Origin: Clostridium sp.
GTDB lineage: Bacteria > Bacillota > Clostridia > Peptostreptococcales > Peptostreptococcaceae
NCBI GenBank assembly: GCA_022782605.1
Contig: JALFMW010000159.1
Location: 1 to 32,321, forward strand
Direction of reading: 5' to 3'
Length of the DNA stretch: 32,321 nucleotides
Shown: piece by piece, positions 1 to 7,633 of the stretch
Position numbering within the stretch: position 1 is the stretch's first letter
Layout of the letters: each line of letters starts with the position of its first letter
Program-made: the position numbers and the translations under genes
Notes under the pieces: generated by a model
Told to the model about the DNA's origin: nothing
What the model saw: the letters and a program-made list of their open reading frames with translations, nothing else
The model's database searches: none

Positions 1-294
1 TATTCAGAAGATAATGTTATTGTTAATTTAGCTTCTGAGGAGTATGCTAAGACTGTAAGACGTTTTTTAAATGAAGAAGATATTTTTATAGACATAGACT
101 TTAAAGTTAATAAAGATGGCAAATTAAAAACTTTAGCCACATTGGCAAAAATGGCAAGAGGACAAATGGTTAAATATATTATAGAAAACAAGATAGACAA
201 TCCTGAAGATTTAAAAAACTTCACCTTCAATAGTTTTAAATTTTGTTCTAATTTATCAACTCCAAGAAAATTTGTTTTTATAAAAGAGGATTAA
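1..294 (+). CDS. yaaA: YaaA/DUF328 (UPF0246) family protein, 3' part only
   Basis: This is an open frame entering from the window edge and ending in TAA at 292-294, leaving 97 residues. The visible part matches the C-terminal region of the YaaA/UPF0246 family. It has an N-L-A-S-x-E-Y motif near the start, then an ARG-x-M-x-x-Y-I-I-E-N segment around residues 54-65, which is the family's most conserved C-terminal block. In Escherichia coli YaaA lowers free iron and limits damage during peroxide stress; whether it does so here is unknown. It converges on plsX and shares a terminator with it. The N-terminal half lies outside the window, so start and promoter cannot be judged. The family call comes from motif recognition only. 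Confidence 0.8.
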   Translation, partial: YSEDNVIVNLASEEYAKTVRRFLNEEDIFIDIDFKVNKDGKLKTLATLAKMARGQMVKYIIENKIDNPEDLKNFTFNSFKFCSNLSTPRKFVFIKED

Positions 295-328
295 AAAAAT
301 CCCTCCACTTAAAAGTGGAAGGATTTTT
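295..328. terminator. Bidirectional intrinsic terminator between yaaA and plsX
   Basis: TCCACTT at 304-310 pairs with AAGTGGA at 313-319. One C-A mismatch follows, then ATCC (299-302) pairs with GGAT (321-324). The flanking A tract (295-299) and T tract (324-328) give a U-run in both directions. The structure overlaps the last codons of plsX. Confidence 0.85.
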
Positions 329-1337
329 ATTTTTCTTCTTTTTCCTTTTTATCTATTAAATATGACTCGATATCTTCAACTACATTACCATTTACAAAAT
401 GTATAGCTTGATTTATGGCATTTTTAATAGCTTTTGCATCTGAACTACCATGAGCTTTTATTACTCCACCTTTTACTCCTAAGAATGGTGCTCCACCATA
501 TTCAGAGTAATCAAGGAATGCTTTTAATTTTCTTAAATCATCTTTAATAAGTAAAGCACCAAGTTTACCTTTTGTACTAGACATTAAAGTTTCCTTCATA
601 AGCTTCATCATACCAAGAGCTACACCTTCACATGTTTTTAGCATTATGTTTCCTGTGAATCCATCACAAACTATAACGTCAGCTTTAGACTCTATAACAT
701 CTCTACCTTCAATGTTACCAATAAAGTTTAAATCCATGCTCTTTAACTCTTCATATGCAGCTTTTACAAGTTCATTACCTTTTCCTTCTTCAGAACCTAT
801 GTTAGCAAGACCTATCCTTGGACTTTCCACATTTAAAACTTTTTTAAGGTATATATTGGCCATCATTGCAAATTCACTTAAGTTTCTAGGCTTACAGTCT
901 GCATTGGCACCACTATCAGCTATTATTGTCATACTCCCTTTTATATTAGGCATACAAGGGCAAAGGCAAGGTCTATCTATCCCTTTTATTCTTCCAACAA
1001 TTAAAGTTGCTCCTGTAAGTAATGCCCCTGTGCTTCCTGCTGAAACTATAGCATCAGCTTTCTTTTCTTTTATTAAATTCAAACCAACTACCATTGAAGA
1101 ATCTTTTTTTCTTCTTATTGCTTGCACTGGTTTATCTTCATTTTCTATCACTTCTGTTGTATGTATTATTTCAAGTTTACTTCTATCAAATTCATAAGAT
1201 GAAAATTCTTTTTCTAATAAATCTTTATCTCCTGTAACTAAAATTTCTACACCATATTCTTTTATAGCTTCAACTACACCACCAACTACAGCTTTAGGCG
1301 CATTATCTCCACCCATACCATCAACAACTATTCTCAT
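327..1337 (-). CDS. plsX: Phosphate acyltransferase PlsX
   Basis: PlsX converts acyl-ACP plus phosphate to acyl-phosphate, the donor used by PlsY for the first acylation of glycerol-3-phosphate. It acts at the membrane surface. The 336-residue product has the family's usual length and opens with the MRIVVDGMGGDNAP-type N-terminus. It also has the A-x-x-S-A-G-S-T-G-A block near residues 97-106 and D-G-F-T-G-N near 226-231. An ATG preceded by AAGGAGGA fits the start. Unlike the common arrangement, no fapR lies upstream and no fabH/fabD/fabG follows: the gene is bounded by terminators on both sides and has its own promoter (1398-1426). Identity is secure; its regulation is inferred. Confidence 0.97.
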   Translation of the reverse strand: MRIVVDGMGGDNAPKAVVGGVVEAIKEYGVEILVTGDKDLLEKEFSSYEFDRSKLEIIHTTEVIENEDKPVQAIRRKKDSSMVVGLNLIKEKKADAIVSAGSTGALLTGATLIVGRIKGIDRPCLCPCMPNIKGSMTIIADSGANADCKPRNLSEFAMMANIYLKKVLNVESPRIGLANIGSEEGKGNELVKAAYEELKSMDLNFIGNIEGRDVIESKADVIVCDGFTGNIMLKTCEGVALGMMKLMKETLMSSTKGKLGALLIKDDLRKLKAFLDYSEYGGAPFLGVKGGVIKAHGSSDAKAIKNAINQAIHFVNGNVVEDIESYLIDKKEKEEK

Positions 1338-1397
1338 ACTTGTCCTCCTTATGTATGTTCTTATATAAAACTATTTATAATTACAATTAGTACTAGT

Positions 1398-1426
1398 ATT
1401 TTACAGTAACTATTTTATTTTTTCAA
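1398..1426 (-). promoter_or_regulatory. Probable sigma-A promoter of plsX with operator-like motif
   Basis: Read on the minus strand, TTGAAA (1421-1426) and TAAAAT (1398-1403) are separated by exactly 17 bases, upstream of the plsX ribosome binding site. The segment ATTAGTACTAGTATT (1386-1400) covers the -10 element and the expected start point. It resembles the TTAGTA...TACTAA type of site bound by FapR, but it is an imperfect palindrome, so this part is speculative. Confidence 0.6.
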
Positions 1427-1451
1427 CTCTAATTTATTTTTATATTTTAAT

Positions 1452-1483
1452 AAAAAAACATGTAGATTACTCTACATGTTTTT
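1452..1483 (-). terminator. Intrinsic terminator after rpmF
   Basis: AACATGTAGA (1457-1466) and TCTACATGTT (1471-1480) form a ten-pair stem with a four-base loop. Flanking A and T runs give a U-tract on the minus strand. It separates rpmF from plsX, so plsX is probably not simply read through from rpmF. Confidence 0.85.
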
Positions 1484-1491
1484 AAATATCA

Positions 1492-1668
1492 CTATTCAGC
1501 TACTATTTCTTTACCTTTGTAGTGTCCGCAATCTGGACAAACTCTGTGTGGTAATTTTGGTTCATGACATTGTGGACACTCTACGAATCCTGTTGCTGTC
1601 ATTTTTGAGTTAGCCGCTCTTCTCATTTTAGTTTTTGATTTAGCTGTTTTACGCTTAGGTACTGCCAT
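1492..1668 (-). CDS. rpmF: 50S ribosomal protein L32
   Basis: This 58-residue protein opens with [12 protein letters not shown], the L32 signature. It carries a zinc ribbon made of C-P-Q-C (residues 31-34) and C-P-D-C (44-47), so it is the zinc-binding form of L32. The ATG has a strong GGAGG just upstream (near 1676-1680), and the stop is TAG. It sits 13 bases after the DUF177 gene, the usual pairing in Firmicutes (ylbN-rpmF in Bacillus), and is followed by its own terminator. The pair is probably transcribed from the promoter at 2238-2266. L32 is a structural component of the large ribosomal subunit. Confidence 0.96.
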   Translation of the reverse strand: MAVPKRKTAKSKTKMRRAANSKMTATGFVECPQCHEPKLPHRVCPDCGHYKGKEIVAE

Positions 1669-1681
1669 TTAAGCCACCTCC

Positions 1682-2209
1682 TTAGTCATTTTTAAATAAA
1701 TCTTTTAATTTAGCAAAACGTGGATCTATTTCATCCTCGTCATTGGCAATTTGGCTACATGCACAGGTTTCCCTATTTAGGTTAGCTCCACATCCTTGGC
1801 AAAGACCTTTACAATCTTCTTTACAAAGAGATTGTCCTGGTAAATTGAAAATTAATGTTTGGCCTATTATATCAAGTAAGTTTACTTCGTCACCATCAAT
1901 AATAAAAGCATCATAGTCTTCAAATTCATCTTCATCAAAATCTGCTTTAACTAAGAAACCTTCTATAGCATATTCTATTGGTACTTTAACTTCATCTAAA
2001 CATCTAGCACAATTGTCTATCATTTCGAAGCTAACATCAGCATCTATATAATATCCTTTATTGTTTCTAGATATTTTACCTATTAGGTTTAGGGGTGAAG
2101 CTATTTTATATGTGTTCTCACAATAATTAATAGTATCAATTTTTTGTGAAAAATTCAAGTCTATTTTATCAGTTTCTTTTCTGTTTAACTTGTCTAGACT
2201 AATTATCAT
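1682..2209 (-). CDS. DUF177 (YceD/YlbN) family protein
   Basis: This 175-residue acidic protein belongs to the DUF177/YceD family, which is nearly always encoded immediately before rpmF. In other bacteria and plastids the family is linked to large-subunit rRNA accumulation or processing; the precise role here is not known. The sequence shows two cysteine clusters. The first is C-A-R-C near residues 67-70. The second, C-x-x-x-C-x-x-x-C-x-x-C...C-x-C at roughly 129-151, is a plausible metal site of the kind seen in Gram-positive members. GAGGTG precedes the ATG, and a near-perfect promoter lies 30 bases upstream. It is the first gene of the two-gene unit with rpmF. Confidence 0.9.
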   Translation of the reverse strand: MIISLDKLNRKETDKIDLNFSQKIDTINYCENTYKIASPLNLIGKISRNNKGYYIDADVSFEMIDNCARCLDEVKVPIEYAIEGFLVKADFDEDEFEDYDAFIIDGDEVNLLDIIGQTLIFNLPGQSLCKEDCKGLCQGCGANLNRETCACSQIANDEDEIDPRFAKLKDLFKND

Positions 2210-2237
2210 ACTTTCACCTCGTTATATTACCAAATTT

Positions 2238-2266
2238 ATTATACAAATCTAGTGAATGTTTGTCAA
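2238..2266 (-). promoter_or_regulatory. Near-consensus sigma-A promoter of DUF177-rpmF
   Basis: On the minus strand TTGACA (2261-2266) and TATAAT (2238-2243) are both perfect consensus hexamers, 17 bases apart, giving a leader of about 22 bases. An inverted repeat, TCAAGTA (2263-2269) and TACTTGA (2274-2280), overlaps the -35 box and could be an operator. Confidence 0.9.
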
Positions 2267-2335
2267 GTATTTTTACTTGATAGTTAAAAATAAGATATTA
2301 ATACTTTTTTTGTAAATTTATTAGTACTAAAATCA

Positions 2336-2365
2336 TTTTAAGGTAGGTCAAAACCTACCTTAAAA
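2336..2365 (-). terminator. Strong stem-loop downstream of ackA, probable terminator
   Basis: TTTTAAGGTAGGT (2336-2348) and ACCTACCTTAAAA (2353-2365) form a perfect 13-pair stem with a four-base CAAA loop, 45 bases after the ackA stop. Neither side has a proper U-run outside the stem. It may therefore be a weak terminator or an RNA-stabilising 3' hairpin. Confidence 0.55.
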
Positions 2366-2409
2366 CTTTAAATATATTATTTACTATATAGTTAAAATTT
2401 TTATAATAA

Positions 2410-3606
2410 TTATTTAACTAATGCTAAAGTATCTCTAGCTATCATTAATTCTTCGTTAGTTGGTATTAATAATACTTTAACTTGAGAATCAGCAGCAGAT
2501 ATAACTCTTTCTTTTCCTCTTACGTTGTTAGCTTCAGCATCCATTTTAACACCTAAGTATTCCATGTTTGATGCTATTGCCATTCTGTTATCTATACCAT
2601 TTTCACCTAATCCAGCAGTGAATACTATTGCATCAACACCGTTCATTTCAGCAGCATAAGATCCGATGTATTTTTTAACTCTAGTGTGGTAAGCATCTAA
2701 AGCATCTATAGCTTTTTGATCACCTTTTTCAGCAGCAGCTTCTATATCTCTGAAGTCAGAAGATATACCAGTCATACCGTAAACACCAGATTGTTTGTTC
2801 ATTAAGTTATCTACACCATCTGCATCTAATCCTTCTTTTCTCATCATGAAAGGTATTATAGCAGGGTCTATATCACCACATCTAGTTCCCATTATTAATC
2901 CTTCTAATGGAGTAAGACCCATTGAAGTATCTATAACTTTACCATTTTTAATAGCAGCTACTGAAGCACCATTTCCTAAGTGGCAAGTTATTATTTTTAA
3001 GTCTTTTATATCTTTTCCTAACATTTCTGCAGCTCTTTGAGATACATATTTGTGAGAAGTTCCGTGGAATCCGTATCTTCTTACTCCGTACTCATCATAT
3101 AATCTGTGAGGTACTCCGTAAAGATAAGCTGCTGGTTCCATTGTTTGATGGAAAGCAGTATCGAATACAGCTACATTTGGTACTCCTGGAAGTATAGCTT
3201 TCATAGCATCTATTCCCATTAAGTTAGCTGGGTTATGTAATGGTGCTAAGTCGTTACATGCTCTTATAGCTTCTTCAACTTCTTCTGTTATTACTACTGA
3301 AGATGCGAATTTTTCACCACCGTGAACAACTCTGTGTCCTACAGCATCTATTTCAGACATGTCTTTAACTCCACCGTAAACTGAATCTTGAACACCTGCA
3401 AGAACTAATTTTATAGCATCTTGGTGATCTTTCATTGGTTGTTCAACGATGTATTTACCTTCTACACCATCTTTTTTTTGAGTAAGTATAGAACCATCTA
3501 TACCTATTCTTTCAACTAATCCTATACATAATACTGCTTCATTTTCCATATCTATTAATTGATATTTTAATGAAGAACTACCACAGTTTAATACTAATAC
3601 TTTCAT
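2410..3606 (-). CDS. ackA: Acetate kinase
   Basis: Acetate kinase interconverts acetyl-phosphate plus ADP with acetate plus ATP, the ATP-yielding end of fermentative acetate production. The 398-residue product has the usual length. It begins [14 protein letters not shown] (phosphate-binding motif), followed by [11 protein letters not shown] near 88-98, FDTAFH and FHGTSHKYV in the middle, and the FTAGLGENG block near 330. The start is the ATG at 3606: an in-frame TTG at 3615 sits directly against AAGGAGG and is too close to serve. No pta lies in the window. The gene is divergent from tmcAL across about 400 bases and has a candidate promoter at 3658-3686. Codon use is strongly biased to highly expressed patterns (repeated GGT, GCT, CCA). 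Confidence 0.98.
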   Translation of the reverse strand: MKVLVLNCGSSSLKYQLIDMENEAVLCIGLVERIGIDGSILTQKKDGVEGKYIVEQPMKDHQDAIKLVLAGVQDSVYGGVKDMSEIDAVGHRVVHGGEKFASSVVITEEVEEAIRACNDLAPLHNPANLMGIDAMKAILPGVPNVAVFDTAFHQTMEPAAYLYGVPHRLYDEYGVRRYGFHGTSHKYVSQRAAEMLGKDIKDLKIITCHLGNGASVAAIKNGKVIDTSMGLTPLEGLIMGTRCGDIDPAIIPFMMRKEGLDADGVDNLMNKQSGVYGMTGISSDFRDIEAAAEKGDQKAIDALDAYHTRVKKYIGSYAAEMNGVDAIVFTAGLGENGIDNRMAIASNMEYLGVKMDAEANNVRGKERVISAADSQVKVLLIPTNEELMIARDTLALVK

Positions 3607-3657
3607 TATTAGCAATCCTCCTTAAAAATTCTAAAATTTTCTTTAAATTAATATTCT

Positions 3658-3686
3658 AATATGACTATTTGACTTTACATTGTCAA
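3658..3686 (-). promoter_or_regulatory. Candidate promoter of ackA
   Basis: On the minus strand a perfect TTGACA (3681-3686) is followed after 17 bases by CATATT (3658-3663), a 4/6 match to the -10 consensus. The leader would be about 45 bases. Within it, AATTTTCTTTAAATT (3635-3649) differs at two positions from the CodY consensus AATTTTCWGAAAATT, though such matches are common in AT-rich DNA. Confidence 0.5.
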
Positions 3687-3826
3687 TCATAATAAATATA
3701 ACACTTTTTTAATTAAAAGTACATACTGTTTATAAAAATATCATTATATAACATTTAAATATTATGTCATCTACTTTTATCTTTTTATTTATTTGCTATA
3801 ATAATTAATTATATTTATTTTGTAAA

Positions 3827-3981
3827 AAATAAGATGTCTTATTTATTATTCTTAGAATAAACATATTTATGTGTGATAATATATATTTATTTAATTAGAC
3901 ATATAATTATTTTATTCTATTATCAAGTATTTCCTCTATTTTTGTCAACTTAAAAAATACAATAATTTGGTATGTACCAAA
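3827..3981. promoter_or_regulatory. ackA/tmcAL divergent region with three short palindromes
   Basis: The non-coding stretch 3607-4002 is very AT-rich and has no credible small gene. It contains three inverted repeats: AAATAAGA-TG-TCTTATTT (3827-3844), TTATTCT-T-AGAATAA (3846-3860) and TTTGGTA-TG-TACCAAA (3966-3981). The last lies about ten bases before the tmcAL ribosome binding site, where a repressor could block transcription or initiation. Loops of one or two bases suggest DNA operators rather than RNA hairpins. No clear tmcAL promoter was found. Confidence 0.35.
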
Positions 3982-4002
3982 AATTACCACAAGGAGATTT
4001 AT

Positions 4003-5268
4003 ATGAATTTATTAGGATTAATTGTTGAATACAACCCTTTTCATAACGGTCATAAGTACCATTTAGAAAAATCAAAAGAAATAACAAATGCAACACATAC
4101 AGTAGCTATTATGAGTGGTTCATTTTTACAAAGAGGAGAACCAGCTTTATTTGATAAATATACAAGGGCTGAAATGGCTGTTAAAAATGGAGTAGACTTA
4201 GTTATTGAACTTCCTACCCTTTATGCTTGTCAAAGCGCTGAGATTTTCTCTCATGGAGCTGTAGCCACTTTAAATTCACTTAATTGTGTCAACTCACTTT
4301 GCTTTGGTAGCGAAGAAGGAAATATCGATATTTTACAAACCATATCTGAAATTTTAGTTAAAGAGCCTTCTGATTTTAAAACAACTTTAAAAAATTTCTT
4401 AGATGAAGGAATTGTATTTCCTGTGGCCAGAAGTAAAGCTTTGTATGAATATATAAAAAATAATCATCTTCTAGAATTAAGCGAAGATGAACTTCAACAA
4501 GTTTTAAATTCTTCAAACAATATCTTAGGCATTGAGTATATTAAAAGCTTAATTAAATTAAACAGTTCAATTAAACCATACACTATCACTAGAATTGCTT
4601 CTAAATATAACTCTACTGATATAGAAAGTAACATTTGCTCTGCAACTGCCATAAGAAATTCTTTAAAAGATAATACAGATTTAAAACTTATTGAAAATGT
4701 TGTCCCATTACATACTTTTAACGAAATAAATCATAAGATAAATACTAACTTTAATCCAGTATTTGATTATATGTTTTATGATTTATTATCTTCTACAATA
4801 ATAAGGGACGTAGATAATTTAACTAAATACTTTGAAGTAAATGAAGGAATTGAAAATAAAATTTACTCCAATGTTTTTACAAGTAAAAATCTAGAGGAAT
4901 TAATTAATTCTACAAAGTCAAAACGTTATACAATGACAAAAATTAAAAGAACATTAAATAATATACTTCTTGGCATCAATAGAGATGATGTAATTAAAGT
5001 TAAAGATCTTGATAGGGTTCCTTATATTAGAATTTTAGCTTTTAATAACAAAGGAAGAGAAATCATAAAAAAAATTAAAACCTCTTCTGATATAGAAATA
5101 ATTACAAAGTTTTCAAAAATAAGTCATGTAGATGACCCAATATTTGATACTCTAATTAAATATGATTTAAAATCTAGTAATATGTACAATCTTATTTATT
5201 ATAAAAATAATAGAAATTTATTAAAAGGCCCTATGGACTATTATTTATCACCAAAATATCTACCGTAA
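4003..5268 (+). CDS. tmcAL: tRNA(Met) cytidine acetate ligase TmcAL (YlbM)
   Basis: TmcAL activates acetate with ATP and installs N4-acetylcytidine at the wobble position of elongator tRNA-Met. The 421-residue product has a nucleotidyltransferase-like N-terminus. It shows [13 protein letters not shown] (residues 5-17, with the H-x-G-H ATP motif at 14-17), then [12 protein letters not shown] and the [17 protein letters not shown] block. The start is ATG 4003, six bases after AAGGAG (3991-3996); an in-frame TTG at 3967 lacks a ribosome binding site and lies inside a palindrome. It is divergent from ackA, whose product releases the acetate this enzyme uses, and is followed by its own terminator. 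In Bacillus the gene is also close to ylbN-rpmF, so the placement is conserved. Confidence 0.94.
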   Translation: MNLLGLIVEYNPFHNGHKYHLEKSKEITNATHTVAIMSGSFLQRGEPALFDKYTRAEMAVKNGVDLVIELPTLYACQSAEIFSHGAVATLNSLNCVNSLCFGSEEGNIDILQTISEILVKEPSDFKTTLKNFLDEGIVFPVARSKALYEYIKNNHLLELSEDELQQVLNSSNNILGIEYIKSLIKLNSSIKPYTITRIASKYNSTDIESNICSATAIRNSLKDNTDLKLIENVVPLHTFNEINHKINTNFNPVFDYMFYDLLSSTIIRDVDNLTKYFEVNEGIENKIYSNVFTSKNLEELINSTKSKRYTMTKIKRTLNNILLGINRDDVIKVKDLDRVPYIRILAFNNKGREIIKKIKTSSDIEIITKFSKISHVDDPIFDTLIKYDLKSSNMYNLIYYKNNRNLLKGPMDYYLSPKYLP

Positions 5269-5273
5269 GAAGC

Positions 5274-5310
5274 AGGACTATAAATTAAACATTTATAGTC
5301 CTTTATTTAT
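5274..5310 (+). terminator. Intrinsic terminator of tmcAL
   Basis: AGGACTATAAAT (5274-5285) pairs with ATTTATAGTCCT (5291-5302) around a five-base loop, followed by TTATTTAT. It starts six bases after the stop codon. Confidence 0.88.
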
Positions 5311-5377
5311 AAAAATCTCATATTTTATTTTTTTACTTAATATAATACTTTAAAATCTTTATTATATGGGTGATTAT

Positions 5378-6559
5378 ATGAATATATATAAAACGACAAA
5401 ATATTTTTTTCCTAAACTTATTGTCCTATTGTTAATTTTGGGAGTTGTAATCTTCCCAAAAGAATCAATAATCGCTGCTAAGAGTGGCATAGATATATGG
5501 GTGAATATATTAATTCCATCACTACTTCCCTTTATAATAGGTGCAAATTTAATAGTCTCTTTAAAAGTTGTTGATATTTTAGGAGCCATAATTAACCCCA
5601 TTACTCAATTTATTTTCAATGTTTCTGGAAAAAGTGCTTTAGTTTTTGCAATTTCAGCTGTATCTGGATATCCTGTTGGTGCAAGACTAGCTTCCGACTT
5701 ACGACTAAAAAATGATATTTCTAAATATGAAGGCCAAAGACTAATTTCTTTTTGTTCAACTTCTGGACCTTTATTTATAATTGGAGCTGTAGCAGTTGGT
5801 ATGTTGAGTAATTCTTATTTAGGATATTTAATGTTACTTTGTCATTACTTAGGAGCCATTACAGTTGGTTTAATTTTTAGAAGTTATGGTCATGAAAAAA
5901 GTAATAAAAAAAATAATAGCATCATAAAAAATATTCAGATTTTACTTAGGGATGATGATCAAGAAGGCTTCTTTATTTCTTTTGGTAATGCTGTTATAAG
6001 TGGTGTAAACACTCTATTGGCTGTAGGTGGATTTGTAATAATTTTTTCAGTTGTTTTCAAAATATTAACTTTGTTTAATATTATTGATTTTATATCTTAC
6101 ATATTCTGTTTTTTATTTTCATCAATTGGACTTTCTAAAGAAATCTGCTCAGCTTTTATCAGTGGATTATTTGAAATAACAATAGGTTGCAATAATATAA
6201 CAAATATTACTGGAGTTTCTGAAGTTATTAAAGCAAGTCTATGCAGTTTTATAATAGGTTTTAGTGGTTTATCCATATTAGCTCAATGTTGTAGCTTTAT
6301 AGCTAAAACTGATATCAATACTAACATTTACATATTTAATAAATTTTTACATGGTTTCTTTGCTGGCATATATACTTTTTTACTTTACCCGATTATTAAA
6401 AATTATTTACCAGTTTCAAATTTTTCTTATGTATATAATACTATTTATAACAACACTTTTATGAATCAATATTTTTATAACTTCAAAATTTTCTTATTAA
6501 TAACTGTAATAATATATATAATTTTTAACTTATACTTTTTATATAAAATTAAAGATTGA
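5378..6559 (+). CDS. ylbJ: Sporulation integral membrane protein YlbJ
   Basis: This is a polytopic membrane protein of 393 residues with about eight to ten hydrophobic segments. It belongs to the YlbJ/SpoVV family. In Bacillus subtilis this mother-cell protein, made under sigma-E, is needed for dipicolinic acid transport into the forespore and for cortex formation. The hallmark is the conserved nucleoside-transporter-like gate region: W-V-N-I-L-I-P-S-L-L-P-F near residues 42-53 and S-G-Y-P-V-G-A near 95-101. ATG 5378 is chosen over ATG 5366 because GGGTGAT (5368-5374), complementary to the 16S anti-Shine-Dalgarno end, lies just before it. It is next to the coaD operon, as in Bacillus, and shares a convergent terminator. 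A sigma-E promoter was not recognised in the 70-base gap. Confidence 0.92.
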   Translation: MNIYKTTKYFFPKLIVLLLILGVVIFPKESIIAAKSGIDIWVNILIPSLLPFIIGANLIVSLKVVDILGAIINPITQFIFNVSGKSALVFAISAVSGYPVGARLASDLRLKNDISKYEGQRLISFCSTSGPLFIIGAVAVGMLSNSYLGYLMLLCHYLGAITVGLIFRSYGHEKSNKKNNSIIKNIQILLRDDDQEGFFISFGNAVISGVNTLLAVGGFVIIFSVVFKILTLFNIIDFISYIFCFLFSSIGLSKEICSAFISGLFEITIGCNNITNITGVSEVIKASLCSFIIGFSGLSILAQCCSFIAKTDINTNIYIFNKFLHGFFAGIYTFLLYPIIKNYLPVSNFSYVYNTIYNNTFMNQYFYNFKIFLLITVIIYIIFNLYFLYKIKD

Positions 6560-6581
6560 AAAAATATCATTACAATTTAAA

Positions 6582-6606
6582 AGCTCCCTAATTACAGGGA
6601 GCTCTT
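6582..6606. terminator. Bidirectional terminator between ylbJ and the coaD operon
   Basis: AGCTCCCT (6582-6589) and AGGGAGCT (6596-6603) form an eight-pair GC-rich stem with a six-base loop. On the minus strand it is followed by TTTT. It serves the two convergent transcription units. Confidence 0.85.
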
Positions 6607-6609
6607 ATA

Positions 6610-7122
6610 CTATTCTTCTCTTAATTCTCTTTTATTTCTCTTAACTATTTCTAATATTTCAATTAAGTTATGTTCTACAGAACTTATAACATCTTCTGCA
6701 TATTCAAGTGAACCTTCTCTTATTTCTATGGCATAAGCTTCTGCTCTATTTATTATTTCTGAAGCTCTTTCTTTAGCTCTCTCAACTACTTCATTTGATT
6801 CTACTATGTCATCAAATTGTTGTTTAAGATTTTCTTCAAATTGCTCGCCTTCTTTAGCCTTAATTTGAGCTTCTTGATTTGCTTGAGCTATTATTTGTTC
6901 TGCCTCTGCTTTAGCTTCAGTTATTATTCTTTGTCTTTCTCTATTTATCCATATAGCTTGATTTACTTCTTCTGGCATTAAAGCTTTTATATCACTTATA
7001 ATCGCAAGAACTTCTTCTTTATCAAGACTTATAGATTTTCTTGCTAAACCTTTAAGCGGCGCATTTTCTATTACTTCTTCTAATTCTTTAAATAAATCCA
7101 TTATTTCTAAATCTATTTTCAT
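6610..7122 (-). CDS. Coiled-coil protein, ATPase-subunit-H/DivIVA-like
   Basis: The product is a 170-residue, charged, almost wholly helical protein. From about residue 60 onward it is a long coiled coil rich in Glu, Lys, Arg and Ala (repeats such as E-A-K-A-E-A-E-Q-I-I-A-Q-A). No signal peptide or membrane segment is visible. Databases usually label such clostridial proteins 'ATPase' or V-type ATPase subunit H-like because of coiled-coil resemblance. No nucleotide-binding motif is present, so an enzymatic role is not supported. It is the last gene of the recG-rsmD-coaD unit, 21 bases after coaD, with AGGGGG before the ATG, and it ends at a good terminator. A scaffold role near the division apparatus is possible but unproven. 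Confidence 0.75.
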   Translation of the reverse strand: MKIDLEIMDLFKELEEVIENAPLKGLARKSISLDKEEVLAIISDIKALMPEEVNQAIWINRERQRIITEAKAEAEQIIAQANQEAQIKAKEGEQFEENLKQQFDDIVESNEVVERAKERASEIINRAEAYAIEIREGSLEYAEDVISSVEHNLIEILEIVKRNKRELREE

Positions 7123-7143
7123 ATTATTCCCCCTACTTATTGC

Positions 7144-7632
7144 CTACTTAGTCTTATTTTCTAGTGCAACTAAAACTTCTTTAGGAACTAAATTCTTAAC
7201 ATCAGCATCAAATTTAAGAACTTCTTTTATTATTGATGAACTTACAAAAGAATATTGTTTATTAGTTGGTAAAAATATTGTATCTATATCAGGATCTAAT
7301 TCCTTATTCATATGAGCCATTTGTAACTCATAATTAACATCATCTTCACTTCTCACACCTCTAACTAAAGTGTTTATTCCTTGTTCTTTACAATAATTCA
7401 CTAATAAACCTTGGAACTCAATAACTTTTATGTTATCTAAATCTTTAGTACACGCTTTTATTAGTTCAACTCTTTCTTCTAATGTAAAAAGTCCTTTTTT
7501 ATTAGGATTTATAAGCACTCCAATTTGTAGTTCATCAAATATTTTTGATGCTCTTTGTATTATATCTAAATGTCCATTGGTAATTGGATCAAAACTTCCT
7601 GCAAATATTGCTTTACGATTTTTTTTGTCCAT
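7144..7632 (-). CDS. coaD: Phosphopantetheine adenylyltransferase
   Basis: CoaD transfers AMP from ATP to 4'-phosphopantetheine, the penultimate step of coenzyme A synthesis. The 162-residue product has the typical length and motifs: AGSFDPITNGH (residues 11-21, including the T-x-G-H nucleotide-binding motif) and the Y-S-F-V-S-S-S-I-I-K-E block near 126-136. ATG follows GGAGGAAT, and that binding site lies within the last codons and stop region of rsmD, so translation of the two is probably coupled. The rsmD-coaD order is conserved across Firmicutes. Together with coaBC at 28.5-29.7 kb, the window carries most of the phosphopantothenate-to-CoA route. Confidence 0.97.
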   Translation of the reverse strand: MDKKNRKAIFAGSFDPITNGHLDIIQRASKIFDELQIGVLINPNKKGLFTLEERVELIKACTKDLDNIKVIEFQGLLVNYCKEQGINTLVRGVRSEDDVNYELQMAHMNKELDPDIDTIFLPTNKQYSFVSSSIIKEVLKFDADVKNLVPKEVLVALENKTK

Positions 7633-7633
7633 T

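Noticed and set aside
646..1197. 183-codon open frame on the plus strand
   Set aside because: Antisense to the conserved plsX, no ribosome binding site, composition typical of a mirrored coding frame.
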